DNA from: Spirochaetota bacterium
GTDB taxonomy: Bacteria > Spirochaetota > Spirochaetia > Treponematales > Treponemataceae
Length of the DNA stretch: 16,757 nt
Direction: 5' to 3'
Assembly (NCBI GenBank): GCA_022704725.1
Contig: JAKJFV010000007.1
Coordinates: forward strand, 1-16,757
Shown here in pieces: positions 13,572 through 16,757 of the stretch (positions are counted from its first letter, which is position 1; each line of letters begins with the position of its first letter). The translations under genes and the position numbers were made by a program. The notes under the pieces are model-generated. The model saw only the letters and a list, made by a program, of their open reading frames with translations, had not been told where the DNA came from and made no database searches.

Positions 13572-14668
13572 CACTAAGGCGTTTCCTTTTACTCTGCATG
13601 TTGTTGTATATGAGCCTCCCGCTTAGTTCTCAAACAGATGTTCACGGGAAAATACAGCTGCAAACAGCTTTCCTGCATTTGAATGAGCCATCTGCAGCAG
13701 ATGTCTGGATTTCAGGATCACTTTCATCTCTGCGCATTGAACACAGTAATCCAATTATAAAAGGAACGCTTGAATGCTCAAGCAGTCTTTCCGCCTCGTC
13801 TTTTGTCCCCGAAGGGTTTTCTCATGTGTTTTCTGTTGATAAAGCCTACTTCAAAACCAGAATACCTTTTTTTAACGATTCCTTTATGCGCTTATCAATA
13901 GGAAAGATGCCGGTTTCCTGGGGCTACGGATTAGTCTATAATGCAGGCGATATTTTATTTTCAGAAAATCCATCCATGTCCCCTGCATCCTCTTTTGCAG
14001 ATATTTCATCCATGCGGTCCTTCGCAGATTGGGCTTTTCAATTGTATATTCCTGCAGGTACCTTTGCTTCGGTGGAAACTATTTTTCTGCCGCCGCTTGA
14101 GCCCTTGTATATCGAAAAGCACATTACTCGAAGCGCTCTCCGGGTTCAATTTTTACCCTATGCACGGTTTCTGGAAAGCGCCGAATTAGGTGCAAGCCTT
14201 CAAAGTAATGTACTTTTAAAATCAACCGATGCTGTAAAATTGTATGCAGGAATTGACGGTACAATTTTTGCAGATTACAACCTATGCTCCTCAATTGAAT
14301 TTTCTCCGGATGAAAACGAAGCCATCAGTTTTAATAAAGATACATGGTCAATATCTGCTGCAGTGTTTTATTCTTTTTGGAAAATAGGGCTGCGTACCGA
14401 GCTGCTTTATCATCCGGCAGCTGAATCTGCAGATATTTTTTGTATGCTCAGTTTTTCCATCATTGAACAGCTGAATGCTCAGGCAGTCTATAATTACTCG
14501 CATCCTGACAACACTATGATAAGCGAAAATGATGACGATCATTTTTTAAGCGGCGGGTTAATCTGGACTCCGGTAAAAGGCTTCTCTCTTAGTATTCTTG
14601 GATCCGCCAATATAAAAAAGCCGGATAACTTCACATCTGTGATGCTATCCGGCTTATACAGCTTTTAA
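13565..14668 (+). CDS. Outer-membrane beta-barrel protein with WG motif
   Basis: The 367-aa product has a signal peptide (about 1-22). The rest is alternating hydrophobic strands with polar loops and no cytoplasmic-type helix. It ends in Phe with Tyr at -3 (GLYSF), the classic outer-membrane beta-signal recognised by the BAM machinery. Around residues 113-131 it has GKMPVSWGYGLVYNAGDIL, with W119-G120. This resembles the G-(R/K)-x-x-x-x-WG-x-G...D-(I/L)-L motif of DUF1302-type barrels, which in proteobacteria accompany LolA-fold proteins and RND pumps. That comparison is from memory and not from a search. The start ATG 13565 overlaps the LolA-like gene, with AAGG six bases upstream. It is the last gene of the operon and its likely terminal acceptor or exit pore. 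Confidence 0.85.
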   Translation: MVALRRFLLLCMLLYMSLPLSSQTDVHGKIQLQTAFLHLNEPSAADVWISGSLSSLRIEHSNPIIKGTLECSSSLSASSFVPEGFSHVFSVDKAYFKTRIPFFNDSFMRLSIGKMPVSWGYGLVYNAGDILFSENPSMSPASSFADISSMRSFADWAFQLYIPAGTFASVETIFLPPLEPLYIEKHITRSALRVQFLPYARFLESAELGASLQSNVLLKSTDAVKLYAGIDGTIFADYNLCSSIEFSPDENEAISFNKDTWSISAAVFYSFWKIGLRTELLYHPAAESADIFCMLSFSIIEQLNAQAVYNYSHPDNTMISENDDDHFLSGGLIWTPVKGFSLSILGSANIKKPDNFTSVMLSGLYSF

Positions 14669-14669
14669 C

Positions 14670-14736
14670 GTCAGTCTTACTTTTTTACAAGGTAAAACTG
14701 ACCTGAGTACGATTAACCCGTTCTCCGGTCAGTTTT
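14670..14736. terminator. Convergent terminator region with mutually exclusive stems
   Basis: AAAACTGACC (14694-14703) and GGTCAGTTTT (14727-14736) form a perfect 10-bp stem ending in T4. A preceding arm, GTCAGTCTTAC (14670-14680), can pair instead with GTAAAACTGAC (14692-14702) with one C-A mismatch. The T-run is short in both directions. It lies between the convergent barrel gene and LPP20 gene, so bidirectional termination is the simplest role. Confidence 0.6.
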
Positions 14737-14749
14737 GCCTGCGTTTTCG

Positions 14750-16036
14750 CTATTGACTTGTTTTCAAATAGTTAACAAAGGCCTGTGAATAGTTTTCAAC
14801 AATACTTTTTTCCAAAGTGCGCAGCGCCTTCTGCTGTGCTTCAGAAGCACTGGTGTGTCCTTCTCTTTTATTTTCTGAATACGGAAGAAGTATTTTTCCG
14901 GAGCTCACTTCTTTTAAAGCTGCATTAAAAACATAACGAACATATTTATTCCGCTCCGATGGTACATCCATAAACTCGACATCGGCTTCAATCACATATG
15001 GAGCCGTATTTATTTCATCTGCCGGTTTGGTTTTAAAACCGTAACTTGAGAGCATGAGCATTACAGCATTTGCAATTCGGCTGTCATCAGTCCCGCTTAC
15101 CGAGACATCGATGGAAATTGTCATTGCAGTTTCGTAGGCGGCCTCTTTCACCCTAGCTTCCGAACCGTAAGAAAGTTTTTTTGCACGATACGCAGAAGGC
15201 TGCACTGCATTAAGAATATCCATGTATTGATTATTCTCTTCTGCTGCACGAACTGCTTTTTGAACCGCAGCAAATGCTTCAAATGTTCCCTTCCGGTTCC
15301 CGGCAAAAGAAAGCCTGTCTTGTATTAAATTTTCGTTATCGCTTATCTTTTTTGAATAATACAGAGCTGCTTCAGATTTATTTAAATATGCCAATGCATA
15401 TACATACCCGTCATCTCCCCACCAAAACTCATGAATTTTTACACCAACCAAAGCATCCACGACGGAATACGTTTCAATTATCTCATCAAGTGTTGAAGAG
15501 GATGAAGAAAAGCCGGAGGAAGACACGGCATCTTTTTCTGTTGTCACAACCTTGGATGAAACATTCTGTTTAATAATCTTGCCGATCGAAGCAATAGCTG
15601 AATTTTCTGCATCCACGGTATTTTTACCCATGCCCACAGCACTTAAATACTGTGACTGAGCAAATGCTTTTTGAGGAGATGTAACCCACTCAGGCTGTTC
15701 ACCTTGAGCAGTATCTGCCATAGCAAACACAACAGATGGTTCATCAAATGATGAAATTGAAGGAGCATCATCTTCATCTTGTTCATTAACATACACAAAC
15801 TCTGGCTCATCCTGAGTTTCCCCTTTAGAATTCGAGGGCATCGAGAGGGGAATATCTTCATCCCCGATTCCTTCTCCTGTTTCATCCATGAAAGCGCGGT
15901 CTGCTGCATCGCGGGCCTTTTGTGCGCTTTGCGCATTTTTTGCACCGTCATCCTGTTTTTCAGGAGCAGATTTACATGAAACAGAGAGCAATAAGACTGA
16001 TGCTGCAAGCATCGCGGTTAATCTTAATTTAAACAT
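14750..16036 (-). CDS. LPP20-family lipoprotein
   Basis: The 428-aa protein has a signal peptide with Cys21 in the LSVSC context, acceptable as a spirochaetal lipobox. An acidic, Ser-rich linker (about 24-110) contains dense Asp/Glu patches. An LPP20-like domain (about 115-235) starts at QPEWVTSP, includes YLSAVGMGKNTVDAENSAIA, and continues to WWGDDGYVYALAYL. A Ser-rich insertion (SSSGFSSSSST, about 172-182) interrupts the middle of this domain. A third, less familiar domain (about 260-425) follows, with DVSVSGTDDSRI and VLM-type strands recalling LpoB/CsgG-like folds. It starts at ATG 16036 with GGAGT five bases upstream and overlaps the preceding gene by 13 bases. It is probably lipid-anchored in the outer membrane or facing the periplasm. 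Function unknown. Confidence 0.87.
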   Translation of the reverse strand: MFKLRLTAMLAASVLLLSVSCKSAPEKQDDGAKNAQSAQKARDAADRAFMDETGEGIGDEDIPLSMPSNSKGETQDEPEFVYVNEQDEDDAPSISSFDEPSVVFAMADTAQGEQPEWVTSPQKAFAQSQYLSAVGMGKNTVDAENSAIASIGKIIKQNVSSKVVTTEKDAVSSSGFSSSSSTLDEIIETYSVVDALVGVKIHEFWWGDDGYVYALAYLNKSEAALYYSKKISDNENLIQDRLSFAGNRKGTFEAFAAVQKAVRAAEENNQYMDILNAVQPSAYRAKKLSYGSEARVKEAAYETAMTISIDVSVSGTDDSRIANAVMLMLSSYGFKTKPADEINTAPYVIEADVEFMDVPSERNKYVRYVFNAALKEVSSGKILLPYSENKREGHTSASEAQQKALRTLEKSIVENYSQAFVNYLKTSQ

Positions 16037-16757
16037 ACAGACTCCAAAAGATTCAAAGTATCCGGCTTCACTGTCACGCCGGGAAATTCTTCTACCGAAA
16101 TTGTACGGCCTGAATAATCAAGGTAACGAATCGAAACAAGATAGGTTCCAGGATCAAGGCTTATACCTCCGACAGAAGCTGAAGCAGGAAAGTAGCGTGA
16201 TGTTCTTATATCCGCTTTTTCCGTCACTTCATTAGACACCGCAGAAGCGATTTTTAGCACCGAAAAAAGCAAACCGACTTCACCGCCGTGTCTGCCGGCC
16301 TGATCATCAAAAATAGCAGTAGTAGTAGCTTTTGCCAATGCACGAGCTACAGCTTTTATATAGAGAAGCGCCTGTTTTTGTTTAAAAGTGTCAAGCGCTA
16401 TGTTTTCAATGCTTTCAATTTTCTCAAGACGCATATTATTTGTTACGCCTGTATCGTAGCTTAATATTTCAACTTCAATTGAGTGAACGGCTGAGTTCCG
16501 TTTCTGCATAACGGGAATGGCTAGTTTGAAATAGGTATCTCCAGTAGCATACCTGACAATTTCCTCATATTTTACGGGAGCTAAACCTGTAAAAGATAAT
16601 ACGTTGAGTCTACCCTTACCTCCCGGTACAGAAAGTTCATCCTTAACTGAAGAAGGTATGGGAAAATCGTATATTGAACTCTGAGTTGCAAAAGCAGACT
16701 GCATGTATTTATAATCAATTTCTGCAGAATCAAGCATACCTTCAGAACGGTACAGGA
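16024..16757 (-). CDS. COG3014-like conserved protein, C-terminal part (5' end outside window)
   Basis: The open frame extends past the ATG at 16737 to the window edge without a stop (LYRSEG precedes it), so this is the C-terminal portion of a longer protein. Visible segments include KGRLNVLSFTGLAPVK, a long helix rich in Ala, Lys and Glu (ALLYIKAVARALAKATTTAI) and the C-terminal strand block YLVSIRYLDYSGRT. In COG3014-type proteins the N-terminal part is helical and TPR-like, and the gene is usually followed by LPP20- and LpoB-like lipoprotein genes, as seen here. Its stop overlaps the next gene by 13 bases, indicating a coupled operon. Possible roles in envelope assembly are inference from context. 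Confidence 0.72.
   Translation of the reverse strand, partial: LYRSEGMLDSAEIDYKYMQSAFATQSSIYDFPIPSSVKDELSVPGGKGRLNVLSFTGLAPVKYEEIVRYATGDTYFKLAIPVMQKRNSAVHSIEVEILSYDTGVTNNMRLEKIESIENIALDTFKQKQALLYIKAVARALAKATTTAIFDDQAGRHGGEVGLLFSVLKIASAVSNEVTEKADIRTSRYFPASASVGGISLDPGTYLVSIRYLDYSGRTISVEEFPGVTVKPDTLNLLESVCLN

Noticed and set aside
13941..14189. 82-codon plus-strand frame inside the barrel gene.
   Set aside because: It is an out-of-frame shadow of the barrel coding sequence with no independent ribosome binding site.
1..16757. CRISPR arrays, tRNA genes, insertion sequences and phage genes.
   Set aside because: I saw no regularly spaced repeats, cloverleaf sequences, transposase or phage motifs on either strand.

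Overview
The window reads like a chromosomal segment of a host-associated anaerobic spirochaete, most probably a Treponema species. The reasons are moderate-to-low GC, cysteine-anchored lipoproteins with loose lipoboxes, a TAXI-type TRAP transporter with fused small and large permease domains, an LPP20/COG3014 lipoprotein pair, and outer-membrane proteins in a diderm background. This assignment is inference from gene content; no rRNA or other marker gene is present. No tRNA, rRNA, CRISPR array, insertion sequence or phage gene was seen, and no gene-free stretch exceeds about 190 bases.

Layout. (1) At 1-240 are the C-terminal end of a PII nitrogen-regulatory protein and its terminator. (2) The segment 267-4673 looks like a self-contained redox or metal stress module. 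Two minus-strand genes encode a small secreted cysteine-containing protein and a NapH/polyferredoxin-like membrane Fe-S protein. A divergent plus-strand two-component system (OmpR-type regulator and histidine kinase) follows, then a small secreted protein with an RG-rich tail. The regulator gene appears to be transcribed as a leaderless mRNA. An 11-bp-phased direct repeat lies upstream of the Fe-S operon, and a weaker one lies upstream of the RG-tail gene; both are candidate regulator boxes.

(3) At 4692-8344, on the minus strand, is a complete TRAP-TAXI uptake operon: lipid-anchored binding protein, DUF1850 membrane protein, fused permease. (4) At 8389-14736, on the plus strand, is a seven-gene operon: a six-TM membrane protein, a 100-aa winged-helix regulator, an ABC ATPase, two MacB/LolC-type permeases, a LolA-like periplasmic protein and an outer-membrane beta-barrel. 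The order suggests a conduit that takes a lipidic or lipoprotein cargo from inner to outer membrane, under control of its own regulator. Palindromic and repeated sequences at the start of the operon and just before the ATPase gene are candidate control sites. (5) At 14750-16757, on the minus strand, are an LPP20-family lipoprotein and the C-terminal part of an upstream COG3014-like protein that runs off the window.

The most interesting unit is the ABC/LolA-like/beta-barrel operon. It looks like an ABC-powered counterpart of the RND/DUF1329/DUF1302 envelope systems. The second is the Fe-S/cysteine-protein/two-component cluster, whose substrate or signal I cannot name. All functional claims rest on motif reading; no database search was run.
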